Notes: generated by a model not told the origin, from the sequence alone. Positions 1-8,018 are shown, counted from the first letter of the stretch. The stretch is 64,000 bases of DNA from Streptomyces sp. F001 (GCF_004187715.1 NZ_QZWF01000008.1:239460-303459), one strand, 5' to 3'. Translations and numbers: made by a program.

Positions 1-351
1 CTGCACGGCGCCTCGTTCCAGGAGGGAGCCGCCGTGCACCTGCGCCTGCGGGGCGGCAGCGGCACCGTGCGCCCCCTGGAGCCACGGCCCGCACCTGACG
101 GCCGAAGCTTCTCCTTCACGGTCGACCACGGGGAGTTGACCGCCGGAACGGACGCCGGAAGCGGCGTCTGGGACGTCTTCGTGCGGCCTGCGGCGCAGGC
201 GCCTCTCATCCGGGTCGCCCGTCTTCTCGACGACCTGGCAGACCGCAAGGAGGTCTTCGTCCACCCGGCGGTCACGCTCGGCGGTGCCGTCCTGCGCCCC
301 TACTACACCGTCGACAACGACCTCTCCGTGGAGGTGACGAAGGCCGGTTGA
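1..351 (+). CDS. C-terminal end of a gene cut by the window edge
   Basis: The reading frame is open from base 1 and ends with TGA at 349-351, so only the last 116 residues are present. The visible part looks like a beta-rich domain, with a run ending YYTVDNDLSVEV. It resembles the C-terminal accessory domain of large Streptomyces glycosyl- or glycerophosphotransferases, but no catalytic motif is in view and I do not assign a function. A GTG at 34 could act as an internal start, but the frame continues upstream and no clear ribosome binding site precedes it. The next gene is convergent, 27 bp downstream. Confidence 0.6.
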   Translation: MHGASFQEGAAVHLRLRGGSGTVRPLEPRPAPDGRSFSFTVDHGELTAGTDAGSGVWDVFVRPAAQAPLIRVARLLDDLADRKEVFVHPAVTLGGAVLRPYYTVDNDLSVEVTKAG

Positions 352-378
352 GGTGGGCGACGGCTGTCTCGCCACGGA

Positions 379-864
379 TCACGCCTCCGGCTGCGCCCAC
401 CGGAACAGGGAGAGCCACCCGGGCACGTCCACCTCGGCGCGCACCGTCTTGCCCGGCGGCGGCTCCCGGTCCAGCACCTCCCAGCGGGCGGCCAGCGCGG
501 CGACGAGTGCGAGGCCGCGCCCGGATTCCTCGAGCGGCTCCGGCGTCCGTACGGCACCCGGATCCGGCGGGCGTGGCGCCGTGCGGGTGTCGGTGACCTC
601 GATGCGTACGCTTCCCGTGACCAGGGACAGCCGCAGTTCGAAGTCCCTTCCGGGAACGCGGCCGTGGATCACGGCGTTCGCGGTCAGTTCGGCGACGATC
701 ACGGCGATGGTGTCGGAGGCGTCACAGCCGTGCGGGATGCCCCAGGCGTGCAGCTGGTTCAGGGCCAGGTGCCGGGCGAGGCGGGCGCCGCGCGGGGTGG
801 CGCTGAGGCGCTGGGTGAACGTACGTACGGTAACCGGCTGTTGGGGAGTGAGCGGTGCGGTCAT
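379..864 (-). CDS. ATP-binding anti-sigma-factor-like regulatory kinase (HATPase_c_2)
   Basis: This 161-residue cytoplasmic protein has the short GHKL ATPase fold of the RsbW/SpoIIAB anti-sigma class. The N-box is ELTANAVIHG (about residues 59-68), the G1-like segment is VTDTRTAPR, and the G2 box is GRGLALVAALA near residue 136. Streptomyces has dozens of such proteins, usually paired with XRE/DUF397 genes as here, where the XRE gene is divergent with a 130-bp gap. The partner is unknown; binding of a sigma factor or antagonist is inferred from the family. The ATG start at 864 is the first in frame. A 9-bp-arm dyad in the shared intergenic region could control both directions. Confidence 0.85.
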   Translation of the reverse strand: MTAPLTPQQPVTVRTFTQRLSATPRGARLARHLALNQLHAWGIPHGCDASDTIAVIVAELTANAVIHGRVPGRDFELRLSLVTGSVRIEVTDTRTAPRPPDPGAVRTPEPLEESGRGLALVAALAARWEVLDREPPPGKTVRAEVDVPGWLSLFRWAQPEA

Positions 865-910
865 GCGCCCAATCTGGCGGGTGTACAGGGCAGTTCACCA
901 GGTCGGCGGC

Positions 911-933
911 GCGTACGCTGCTCGAGCGTACGC
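911..933. promoter_or_regulatory. Perfect dyad in the divergent intergenic region
   Basis: Two perfect 9-bp arms (GCGTACGCT and its complement) flank a 5-bp spacer between the anti-sigma-like gene (start 864) and the XRE gene (start 995). The position suits an operator for the XRE repressor or a shared regulator. No promoter hexamers are clear. Confidence 0.4.
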
Positions 934-994
934 AGTTACGGGGTGGACAGTACTCATCACTGGCCGTGACCATGGGTGCGGGAGGTGACCGTCA

Positions 995-1828
995 GTGGTC
1001 GATGTGCTGGGTACGAGTGGCGAGCCGGAGTCGTCGGACAGTCTGCGGACGTTCGGAGCGGTCGTCCAGGCCTTGCGGGAGCATGCCGGGTTGAGCCGGG
1101 AGGAGTTCGGGGACCGGGTGGGGCTCTCCAAACACACAGTGGCTTCAGTGGAGTTGGGGCGGCGGATGCCGGATCCGACGTTCGCGGAGCGATCGGAGGC
1201 GGTGCTCGGGAATACGGGGGCCTTGCGACGGGCGGCGCAGCATCTGGCTCGGCAGCCGGGGCTGGCGGCGTGGTTTCGGCGGTGGGCGCGGTTGGAGGCG
1301 ACCGCGATCACGCTGTACACGTACGAATGCCGGTTGATTCCAGGGCTGTTGCAGACGGAGGCGTACGCCCGTCAACTGTTCGACGACGAGTTGCCGCCGC
1401 TGGCGGACGAGCAGATCGAGGCCCAGTGGGAAGCGCGCGCCGAACGGCAGCGGCTCTTGCGGCAACGGCCGAACACCGAGTTCAGCTTCGTCCTCGAAGA
1501 GCACTTGTTCCTGCGGCACACGGGCGGTGTGGACGTCACACGGGAGCTCATCGATCACGTGTTGGAGATCTCCGTGCTGCGGAACGTCGAGATCCAAATC
1601 ATGCCGTTGGTGCGGGAGTCGCATGCCGGGCTGCACGGCCCCATGCAGTTGCTGGAGCCCCCCGAGAACAAGTGGTTCGCGTACATCGAGGGCCCGGAAT
1701 GCGGCCAGTTCATCTCAGACCCAAAGGTGGTGGGCGTCCTCCAGAGGCGATATGCCAGGATGCGTGCGCAGGCTCTCTCCCTCGAAGACTCCGTGAGCCT
1801 GTTGCAGCGGATGCGAGGAGACCTATGA
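995..1828 (+). CDS. XRE-family helix-turn-helix regulator with DUF5753
   Basis: A cytoplasmic DNA-binding regulator of 277 residues. Residues about 18-75 form the helix-turn-helix (segment LSREEFGDRVGLSKHTVASVE), and the remainder is the DUF5753 domain typical of actinomycete XRE proteins, with the characteristic segment YECRLIPGLLQTEAYAR near residue 110. The GTG start at 995 is chosen because GGAGGTGA at 981-988 is a strong ribosome binding site. Its stop overlaps the next start (ATGA), so it is translationally coupled to the DUF397 protein. In known Streptomyces pairs (BldB and WhiJ relatives) the two act together in developmental or antibiotic regulation; the target here is unknown. Confidence 0.92.
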   Translation: MVDVLGTSGEPESSDSLRTFGAVVQALREHAGLSREEFGDRVGLSKHTVASVELGRRMPDPTFAERSEAVLGNTGALRRAAQHLARQPGLAAWFRRWARLEATAITLYTYECRLIPGLLQTEAYARQLFDDELPPLADEQIEAQWEARAERQRLLRQRPNTEFSFVLEEHLFLRHTGGVDVTRELIDHVLEISVLRNVEIQIMPLVRESHAGLHGPMQLLEPPENKWFAYIEGPECGQFISDPKVVGVLQRRYARMRAQALSLEDSVSLLQRMRGDL

Positions 1829-2013
1829 GCACCAACGAACTGACGTGGTTCAAGTCGAGTTACAGCAGCAGCGGTTCGGGCGACTGCGTCGAGGTCGCCC
1901 CCTCCCCCACCACCATTCACATCCGCGACTCCAAGAACAAACAGGGCCTCCACCTCACCGTCACCCCTGACGCTTGGAGGGACTTCATCTCCCTGGCCTC
2001 ACAGGCGCGTTGA
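1825..2013 (+). CDS. DUF397-domain protein, partner of the XRE regulator
   Basis: This 62-residue protein has all the DUF397 marks: a tryptophan-phenylalanine start (LTWFKSSYSS), a GDCVEVA segment, an HIRDSKN segment, and a final WRDFI. Its ATG at 1825 overlaps the XRE stop codon. DUF397 proteins are small cytoplasmic partners of XRE/DUF5753 regulators such as WhiJ, probably modulating them. The downstream LuxR-like frame begins within about 20 bp. Confidence 0.92.
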   Translation: MSTNELTWFKSSYSSSGSGDCVEVAPSPTTIHIRDSKNKQGLHLTVTPDAWRDFISLASQAR

Positions 2014-2030
2014 CGATCCATCGCTCCCCG

Positions 2031-3057
2031 GTGACCGCATCGATCTCGGCTCGGGAAGCCGAAGTGCTCGCGTTGCTCGGGGAGCACCTGAGCAACGCGG
2101 AGATCGCCGCGCGGTTGTTCATCTCCGTACGCACCGTCGAGTCGCACGCCTCCTCGCTGCTGCGCAAGCTTCAGGTGCCGGATCGACGGGCGCTGTCCCG
2201 GCGCGCTGCGGAAGCCGCTCCCGCTGAACAGTCGCGCTCGGCGGCCGCCCTTCCGGCACCGCTGACGGCGTTCGTCGGCCGGGTGCGCGAGCGCGGCGAG
2301 CTGGCCGAGGCGGTGAAGGCGCACCGGCAGGTGACCGCGGTCGGTCCGGGCGGGGTGGGAAAGACGCGGCTGGCGCTGGCGGTGGCGGCGGAGGTGGCCG
2401 GCGACTTCGCCGACGGGGGTGTGGTTCGTCGACCTGGTCCCGGTCACCGATCCGGGGCGGGTGGGCGCTGCGGTCGCGGCGGCCGTGGGTGTGGGCGAGC
2501 AACCCGGGCGCGACACCGACGACGCGGTGCTGGCCGCGCTGGCGGATCACCGAGCGCTGCTGGTTCTGGCCGCATTCACCGTCGATGTCGCCGACGGCTC
2601 CCTCGAGGTGTACGCGCAGCGGGTACGTCGTGTCCTTTCGGCCGCGCTCCATCTGGCCTGCACGGCGGAGCTCGACGACGAGGACCTGCCGGCGGACGAA
2701 TTCCCGGACTGGTTCACGGCGATCTCCACCCGGGAAGGCGAGGTACATGAGACTTTCGCCCGGGACGGCCGCACCGCGTATATGAACCGAAGCGGCGGAG
2801 ATCCCTGGTCCTTGCAGAACTGGATCTACCGGTTCGACCCTGCCGAGGATTCCCGAGGCTGGGAATTCTGGGACGTGGTTCCGGTGGGCCCGTCGCGAGT
2901 GCGGGTGTGGGTCGACAGCTGGGAGGAATCCTTCTTCGGGTCCGTCGACCTGCTGTGGCTGCTGTACACGGCCGGTGCCTCACACGTCGAGGGGCCGGAG
3001 GTCCGTGAGGCGAGTGCGTGGGCGTCCGAGATCTTGCGTCCGGTGGGAGCGTCGTAA
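2031..3057 (+). pseudogene. LuxR-HTH/NB-ARC regulator, frameshifted and fused to a copy of protein B
   Basis: The gene starts as a LuxR-type regulator: a GerE helix-turn-helix at the N-terminus (ISAREAEVLALLGEHLSNAE, then RTVESHASSLLRKL) followed by a P-loop (VGPGGVGKTRLALA). At the G-run 2415-2419 an extra base shifts the frame; the regulator continues in the +1 frame (WFVDLVPVTDPGRVGAAVA) to about 2565. There it runs directly into a sequence matching protein B (5682-6242) from LAAFTV to near its end. The junction lies at a short shared stretch, CTGGCCGC. The remaining tetratricopeptide region expected in such regulators is absent. Both the frameshift and the truncation argue against function, although the 212-residue 3' frame from 2419 is open. 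Confidence 0.75.
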
Positions 3058-3135
3058 CTCCCATCATCGCAAGTCAGCGGGCACCTCTTCTTACTTCCTC
3101 ATCCCCAGGCCGACCTCTTCCCGGTGGATTCAGTC

Positions 3136-3456
3136 TTAGCGCCTCCCAAGGCCGTTAGTGCCTCCCGGGACAGCGCAAGGATCGGCCGGGAACCCAGGCT
3201 TGCAGGGGCTGCCGACGTTGTTACCGCCGCCGCGCCCACCATTCTGATTGATCTCGCCGCACACCGGCGTAGGCGTAGAGGGCTGCCCAGACCCGCCGAG
3301 ACATTGAGCCTCGGGATCCCAAACGTCTGTCGTCACCGTGGTGCTCTGCGGCATCGGTGCCGCGAATGCGGTGGCCGGCAGGAGGCCGGTGCCAGCGGAC
3401 ACCGCCGTCGCGGCTGCGGCCAGCAACAGACAGCGCTTCCAGAAACGTTTGATCAT
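3136..3456 (-). CDS. Small secreted cysteine-containing protein
   Basis: A 106-residue protein with a clear signal peptide: basic MIKRFWKR, a hydrophobic alanine/leucine core, and a likely cleavage after AFA near residue 32. The mature part is about 75 residues, glycine/proline-rich, with four cysteines (QCLGG, VCGE, PCKPG, PCAVPG) that could form two disulfides. The ATG at 3456 is chosen over upstream ATGs because GGAGGG lies 6-7 bases before it. No known family is recognised; it is not a chaplin or rodlin by motif. It is divergent from another small secreted protein at 3852, and the intergenic region holds two copies of one palindrome, so the pair is probably co-regulated. Confidence 0.7.
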   Translation of the reverse strand: MIKRFWKRCLLLAAAATAVSAGTGLLPATAFAAPMPQSTTVTTDVWDPEAQCLGGSGQPSTPTPVCGEINQNGGRGGGNNVGSPCKPGFPADPCAVPGGTNGLGRR

Positions 3457-3540
3457 GATGCCCTCCGTCATGGCGTGCAAGATCCTGGATTTCCGGCCAG
3501 GCCGGGTTATGCATCAAGGGGCTCAGACCAGGGATTCCGT

Positions 3541-3568
3541 GTCATGACACTGAAAAACGTGACTTGAC
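3541..3568 (-). promoter_or_regulatory. Palindromic element, copy 1 (oriented to the leftward gene)
   Basis: This 28-bp element matches the one at 3678-3705 in inverted orientation at 25 of 28 positions. Each copy is itself a near-palindrome, with 10-bp arms (GTCAAGTCAC-like) and an 8-bp T-rich spacer. It lies 84 bp upstream of the leftward secreted-protein gene, a suitable place for an operator or activator site. Confidence 0.5.
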
Positions 3569-3677
3569 GCGAGAGCACTGCCGACGGTAAAAGCCCACGC
3601 CTCCAGTCGAAGGACAACCTTCCACTCCACCTGCGCCGGGCCATCACCTGCGTCACATGTCGGACATATCCACCCTC

Positions 3678-3705
3678 GTCAAGTCACGTTTTCCTGTGAC
3701 ATGAC
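3678..3705 (+). promoter_or_regulatory. Palindromic element, copy 2 (oriented to the rightward gene)
   Basis: Second copy of the 28-bp element, with arms GTCAAGTCAC and GTGACATGAC, 146 bp upstream of the rightward secreted-protein gene. The mirror-image placement relative to two divergent genes suggests one regulator for both. The 109 bp between the copies and the rest of the 395-bp gap show no coding potential. Confidence 0.5.
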
Positions 3706-3851
3706 CGGAGCCGCCTGCTCAGGCCTACTGGGGAGACACCCCGCCCTGTCACGGGGCACACCGTAAGACCAGGCCTTCTGCCCTCATCTTTGAATCCGCT
3801 AAATCCGCAGGGCGAAGCGCCACCCCGTCTGCACCGCGAAGGAACACGCTC

Positions 3852-4160
3852 ATGACTCACAGTGTCGGCAACCCGACAGACATCCAGCGCCGGCGCGGCT
3901 GGAGTTTCGGCATCGGGATGGGCCTGGCCTCGGCCGCCATGGCTTCCGGTGTCATGCTCGCGGTCCCTGCTTCCGCCGCCGTCTTCATTCCCTCCTCGGT
4001 GATCACTGTGCCCACCGATGACGGCGTCGACATCGACGTCGACGATCTTCGTCCGTACCCATTCCCCAAGGATCCGAACGACGATCCTCTTCCGCCCAAA
4101 CCCCCCAAGAATCCGTGCGAGAAGAAGCCTTGGCTCCCTGACTGCGGGCCTTTCCGGTAA
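3852..4160 (+). CDS. Small secreted proline-rich protein
   Basis: A 102-residue protein with an N-terminal basic segment (RRRGW), a hydrophobic core and a signal-peptidase site after ASA near residue 42. The mature portion is acidic then proline/lysine-rich (PFPKDPNDDPLPPKPPKNPC) and ends with two cysteines. GAAGGA upstream of the ATG can serve as ribosome binding site. No known family is recognised. It is divergent from the secreted protein at 3136-3456, with which it shares palindromic upstream elements. The 309 bp after it, up to the next gene, hold nothing I can assign. Confidence 0.65.
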   Translation: MTHSVGNPTDIQRRRGWSFGIGMGLASAAMASGVMLAVPASAAVFIPSSVITVPTDDGVDIDVDDLRPYPFPKDPNDDPLPPKPPKNPCEKKPWLPDCGPFR

Positions 4161-4469
4161 CCCTGCGAATATTCGGTACATCGGAAGCATCACCGCAATT
4201 CAGGCCGCCCTTTATGGCCTGTGACGACAAAGAGCCCGCCCATCCGGGGCCGCGTTGGGCACCCCCGCCACGAGCCCGACTCGCTCTTCGCAGACCGCGG
4301 CTGCGACCACGAGGTCTACCGCCGACGCGGCCCCGAACGCGACATCGTGCCGGCCATGGCCGGCGCGGCACCTCGTACGGCAGCCACCTGTCCGCCTGCC
4401 TCGAGGGCGGCGCCGGCAACGACACCTGCATCGTCGACTCCGACCATCTGATCGGCTGCAGGCCACACG

Positions 4470-5315
4470 TCATTCGGCCCTGTGGGCAGTGCAGGCACGG
4501 TACAGGTATCCGTGCTCGTCAGCCCGCCGCAGGTCCCGGTCGCGGAGCAGCACAGACAGCTTGTGGCCCCAGTGCCTGCACGTGGCGTCGAAGTCTGCGG
4601 CCCGATACTCGACGGCGAGGACGTGGGAGCCGTAAGCCTCCTCGTACACCCCGCACTCGTCGTGGCGACCGCACTCCTCGGCCACGGCGAAGTCGAACCC
4701 GATGCGCTTGTCCTGCGAGGCCAGCTCGGCGGTGTTCTTCTGGGCGACGGCCAGCCCGCTCGCATGCGCCCGGTCGGCCAGCAGCTCGGCGAAGGCCGCC
4801 GCGTCCCGCCGGTCCAGCAGGCCCTCTGACCGGGTGTACGAGTCCAGGTTGTCCGGCTCGACCGCCTGGAAGCCGTCGACGGCGCAGCTGTCGATCCACT
4901 CGCCGACGATGGCCGCGAGCCGTGACCGTTGGGCGGACGTGGAGATGTCGAGCAGCGCCTCGCCCCAGTCCTGGTCGACGATCTCCGCACCCTCTCGGTC
5001 GTGCAGCAGCAGATCGTCGTGCCGCTTGCGCCACCACGACAGCTCCTGAGGCTGGGCCTGGAAGGCGTTCACGTAGCAGACCGAGTACACCCCCTTGGCC
5101 GGGCGCGCTTCGCGATCCCGCACGACGGTGCGGGTACCCGCCGGCGGTTCGTAGGCGCCGCCCAGCTGGTAGTCGAACGCGCCGTGTGCAGGCGGCGGTT
5201 CGATGTACTCGTTCGAGGCGCTCGGTCCCTGGCAGGACAGTGATGCGGCGGTGAGGACGCACCCCGCTGCCCCTGCGCGGAACCACCGTGTTCTGCCGTT
5301 CAGCCTGTGCCCCAT
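4470..5315 (-). CDS. Exported endo-alpha-1,4-polygalactosaminidase-like protein (GH114)
   Basis: A 281-residue exported protein. The N-terminus is basic, then hydrophobic, ending at a cysteine in SLSC; a lipoprotein is possible but the lipobox is not canonical. The rest matches the GH114/TM1410 fold: FDYQLGG early, CYVNAF for strand two, a DISTSAQR segment, then FQAVEPDNLDSY near residue 150, holding the acidic residues expected at the active site, and QKNTAEL. Enzymes of this family cleave polygalactosamine or galactosaminogalactan; here the substrate is inferred. Its ATG overlaps by 2 bp the ATG of the divergent gene at 5314, so one of the two starts may lie further in. Confidence 0.75.
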   Translation of the reverse strand: MGHRLNGRTRWFRAGAAGCVLTAASLSCQGPSASNEYIEPPPAHGAFDYQLGGAYEPPAGTRTVVRDREARPAKGVYSVCYVNAFQAQPQELSWWRKRHDDLLLHDREGAEIVDQDWGEALLDISTSAQRSRLAAIVGEWIDSCAVDGFQAVEPDNLDSYTRSEGLLDRRDAAAFAELLADRAHASGLAVAQKNTAELASQDKRIGFDFAVAEECGRHDECGVYEEAYGSHVLAVEYRAADFDATCRHWGHKLSVLLRDRDLRRADEHGYLYRACTAHRAE

Positions 5316-5685
5316 GAGCTCAGTCGATCATGCGCAGTCCGCTGTCGTCGAACACCGCGACGACGACCGGCTTCCTCAGGGGGTCATCTCGGCGGACGAG
5401 AAGTGGATGGCGTTCGGCCTCGGACTGGTGGCCGGGCAGCTCGACGCCCTCAGAGGCGGAGCCGGCGCCGTGCTGCTACGAGTGGACGACTGGGACGTAC
5501 CGATGCTGACGGACTACCAGGAGGAAGTCGCCGCCGCAGCCGTCATCGAGTGCCTGCGGGAGAACTACGGCATCAGCGGTGTCGACATCGGTCTCACATT
5601 CGACCGAGAGCGGAATCGCTACCAGTTCACCTGGGACGGAGCGCAAGCCGAACCCGGCCAGGTGAAGGACAGGCCCGGCGAATGA
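5314..5685 (+). CDS. Protein A: conserved unknown, first gene of a two-gene operon
   Basis: A 123-residue soluble protein of unknown function. It has a basic/acidic N-terminus, a central stretch EKWMAFGLGLVAGQ, and a C-terminal segment GVDIGLTFDRERNRYQFTW. That last segment recurs as a remnant at 11888-11953, next to the arabinofuranosidase gene. The stop overlaps the next ATG (ATGA), so A and B are translationally coupled. No clear ribosome binding site precedes the ATG at 5314, which overlaps the start of the antisense GH114-like gene, so the true start may be internal. The A/B arrangement looks like a small two-component module, but no toxin, immunity or enzyme motif is visible. Confidence 0.6.
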   Translation: MSSVDHAQSAVVEHRDDDRLPQGVISADEKWMAFGLGLVAGQLDALRGGAGAVLLRVDDWDVPMLTDYQEEVAAAAVIECLRENYGISGVDIGLTFDRERNRYQFTWDGAQAEPGQVKDRPGE

Positions 5686-6242
5686 TCCACAGCAAGGAGA
5701 GCGTCGCCGCCGAACTGGATCGCGTACGGCAGCGCCCTCCGGCCGATTCGGCTCCACCGGTACTGGCCGCCTTCACCGTCAAGGTCGCCGACGGCGAGTC
5801 CGAGGCGTACGCACAGCGGGTCCGTCACGTCCTTTCGGCCGTGCTGCACCTGGCCCGCACGGCGGAGTTCGACGACGAGGACCTGCCGGCGGACGAATTC
5901 CCGGACTGGTTCACGGCGATCTCCACCCGGGACGGCGAGGCCCGTCAGGAATTCTCCCGGGACGGCCGTACCGCGTACCTCGACCGGAGTGGCGGAAATC
6001 CCTGGTCCTTGCAGAACTGGATCTACCGGTTCGACCCGGACGACGATTCTCGCGGCTGGGAGTTCTGGGACATCGTCCCGGTGGGCCCGTCGCGGGTGCA
6101 CATCTGGGTCGACAGCTGGGGCGAGTCTTTCTTCGGATCCCTCGAACTGCTGTGGCTGCTGTACACAGCAGGTGCCGCACACGTCGAGGGGCCGGAGGTC
6201 CGCAAGGCGAGCGTGTGGGCGTCCGAGGTGCACGGCCGGTGA
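5682..6242 (+). CDS. Protein B: tryptophan-rich conserved unknown, coupled to A
   Basis: A 186-residue acidic protein of unknown function, rich in Trp, with segments DEFPDWFTAISTRDGEA, GNPWSLQNWIYRFDP and FGSLELLWLLYTAGAAHVEG. No signal peptide or membrane segment is visible. It starts in an ATGA overlap with A. From LAAFTV onward it is closely matched by the tail fused to the broken LuxR regulator at 2566-3057, so the family exists at least twice in the window. Conserved aromatic residues and lack of catalytic motifs suggest a binding or immunity-type protein, but this is a guess. Confidence 0.6.
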   Translation: MIHSKESVAAELDRVRQRPPADSAPPVLAAFTVKVADGESEAYAQRVRHVLSAVLHLARTAEFDDEDLPADEFPDWFTAISTRDGEARQEFSRDGRTAYLDRSGGNPWSLQNWIYRFDPDDDSRGWEFWDIVPVGPSRVHIWVDSWGESFFGSLELLWLLYTAGAAHVEGPEVRKASVWASEVHGR

Positions 6243-6248
6243 CGGAGG

Positions 6249-6285
6249 GGAGCCGCCGGAGGGTGAGATCTCCTCCGGCGGCTCC
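6249..6285. terminator. Perfect hairpin downstream of the A-B operon
   Basis: Two perfect 14-bp arms (GGAGCCGCCGGAGG and complement, 6249-6262 and 6272-6285) flank a 9-bp loop just after the stop of B. The same hairpin occurs at 11963-11999 beside the arabinofuranosidase, so it is part of a duplicated block. Confidence 0.75.
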
Positions 6286-6298
6286 GCCGACGATGTCC

Positions 6299-6417
6299 GT
6301 TCCGGCTCAGCCGAGCCGGATCACGTTCCAGGACAGCGGTCAGCCGGCCGTCCTGGAGGGCTGTGCCCTCGACCGGGTGCGGGGTGACCCGCTCGGGGTC
6401 GTCGAGCGTATTGCTCA
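6299..6417 (-). pseudogene. Remnant of an arabinofuranosidase 3' end
   Basis: This stretch matches the last ~40 codons of the GH51 gene at 12021-13538 on the same strand. The deduced run NTLDDPERVTPHPVEGTALQ corresponds to NTLDDPERVIPHAIEGTTVQ. A deletion of about 14 bp near the 3' end breaks the frame, and similarity stops abruptly at about 6417. Together with the hairpin it marks an old duplicate of the abf terminal region. From 6418 to 6862 I see nothing assignable. Confidence 0.7.
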
Positions 6418-6862
6418 ACTGCCTGCCGACGGATGGCGGATGGATGGCGCCGCCCGACCGGCCAGGCGGCTGCGCGGCCCCAGGAGGCCGCGTCCACTGA
6501 CGCGGTGTACGGCGGTCGCCCACCGGTAGGGGAATCCGCAGGTGCACCACATCTGGCGGATGTGTTGCATTCTCAGCCGCTACACCACTCCTGTGGACAC
6601 GGCAGGGCGCCGTCAGCACGGCCCGGGCACCGCTGAGTCTGCTCGGCGGCCTTGCGCCGGTGGGCGCATTCATCGACGCGGGCCGCGGGAGGCGGGATGG
6701 AAGGGGCGAGGCCAGAACCACCGAGCTCACACCGCGTTCGTCGCGGCTGATCCGTTCAAGCGGGCCTGTCGCAGCGGGAAAGAGGCGGCACGTCGATCTC
6801 GGCGAGACTGCTCGACGCCTGCGCTACCGCGCACCTCGGGCGGCCGTGTCGCGGGGAGACGG

Positions 6863-7759
6863 TCAGCGGGAGGTGAGGGGGGTTTCGGACTCAACGCGGG
6901 TGAGCTTTTCGGGGTTGCGGACGTAGTAGAGACCCGTGACGCGGGCGTTCTCCACGCGGAAAGCCAGCACGCCGTCGATCACGCCGTCCACGCGCAGGAT
7001 GAGTCCGGGGTTGCCGTTGACCGTCGTGGGCTCACTGGTGAAGGTGCCGCCGGCCTTTTCGACACTGCCGGCCATGTAACGGAGCACCTTGTCGGCGCCG
7101 ACGACCGGCCGCAGGGCCGCCAGCTTGAAGCCGCCGCCGTCGCTGACGAAAACAACGTCCGGGGCGAGTACGTCGAGCAGCCCGTGCAGGTCCCCGGTTT
7201 CGAGCGCGGACTGGAACGAATTCAACGCTTCCCGGGTTTCTTCCGGGGAAACCGATGTGCGCGGCCGGCGGGCGTCGACGTGTTGGCGGGCGCGGTAGGC
7301 GATCTGGCGGGTGGCGGCGGGGCTCTTGTCGATTGCGGCCGCGATGTCCTCGTAGCCGATGTCGAAGACCTCGCGCAGCACGAAGACGGCGCGTTCGGTC
7401 GGTGAGAGGGTTTCGAGGATGAACATGAGTGCCAGCGACAGGTTCTCGGACAGTTCGACGTCCTCGGCCACGTCCGGCGCGGTGAGCAGGGGCTCGGGCA
7501 GCCAGGGGCCGACGTAGGCCTCCTTGCGCCGTTTGAGGGTGCGCAGCCGGTTGAGTGCTTGGCGGGTCGTGATCCGTACCAGGTAGGCGCGCTGGTCCTG
7601 CACCTGCTCCAGGTCGACCTTGACCCACCGCAGCCAGGCCTCCTGGAGGACGTCCTCGGCGTCCGCCGCCGATCCGAGCATCTCGTAGGCGACGGTGAAC
7701 AGCAGGTTGCGGTGGGCGACGAAGGCCTCGGTCGCGGGGTCGGTGACGTGGTCGTTCAT
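6863..7759 (-). CDS. ECF41-type RNA polymerase sigma factor (SigJ-like)
   Basis: A 298-residue ECF sigma factor. Sigma region 2 is near residues 15-80 (LLFTVAYEMLGSAADAEDVL), region 4 near 110-165 (LSPTERAVFVLREVF, YEDIAAAIDKSPAATRQIAYRAR), and the C-terminal SnoaL-like domain runs to the end. Three ECF41 signatures are present: WLPEPL in the linker, DGGG in the extension and NPEKL near the C-terminus. In this family the extension acts as a fused regulator, and the genes neighbour a carboxymuconolactone decarboxylase, oxidoreductase or epimerase that the sigma factor controls; here an FAD oxidoreductase lies directly upstream on the same strand. The ATG at 7759 places MNDHVTDPAT first, a normal length. 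No separate anti-sigma gene is present. Confidence 0.9.
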   Translation of the reverse strand: MNDHVTDPATEAFVAHRNLLFTVAYEMLGSAADAEDVLQEAWLRWVKVDLEQVQDQRAYLVRITTRQALNRLRTLKRRKEAYVGPWLPEPLLTAPDVAEDVELSENLSLALMFILETLSPTERAVFVLREVFDIGYEDIAAAIDKSPAATRQIAYRARQHVDARRPRTSVSPEETREALNSFQSALETGDLHGLLDVLAPDVVFVSDGGGFKLAALRPVVGADKVLRYMAGSVEKAGGTFTSEPTTVNGNPGLILRVDGVIDGVLAFRVENARVTGLYYVRNPEKLTRVESETPLTSR

Positions 7760-8018
7760 GTCGTGCGCTTCACTCTCTCGTGGTGGCCCCATGTGCCGGA
7801 AGCAGGCCGTAAAGAACATGTACCCGGTCCGATGACGGGGTTGTCGGCAGCAGCCTCCCCAGGCCACGTGGGATGGGCGGGCTGTGGGACTGGCGCCCCG
7901 GAGCCCGCCCACGGCCTACGAGGCCGCGGCGTTGTGTGCTTGTCGCTCCGGCTCGGTCCTTCTCGGGCCGGACCGGTCGGTCCGGCCGAAGGAGGGGTCT
8001 TGGCGGCTGGCCCGAGCG

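Noticed and set aside
3136..4160. Calling the two small secreted proteins chaplins or rodlins
   Set aside because: Neither has the chaplin domain or rodlin sequence; only the divergent layout is similar.
4161..4469. A GGAGNDTC-like segment resembling an RTX calcium repeat
   Set aside because: Only one unit in an otherwise structureless frame; too weak to support a gene.
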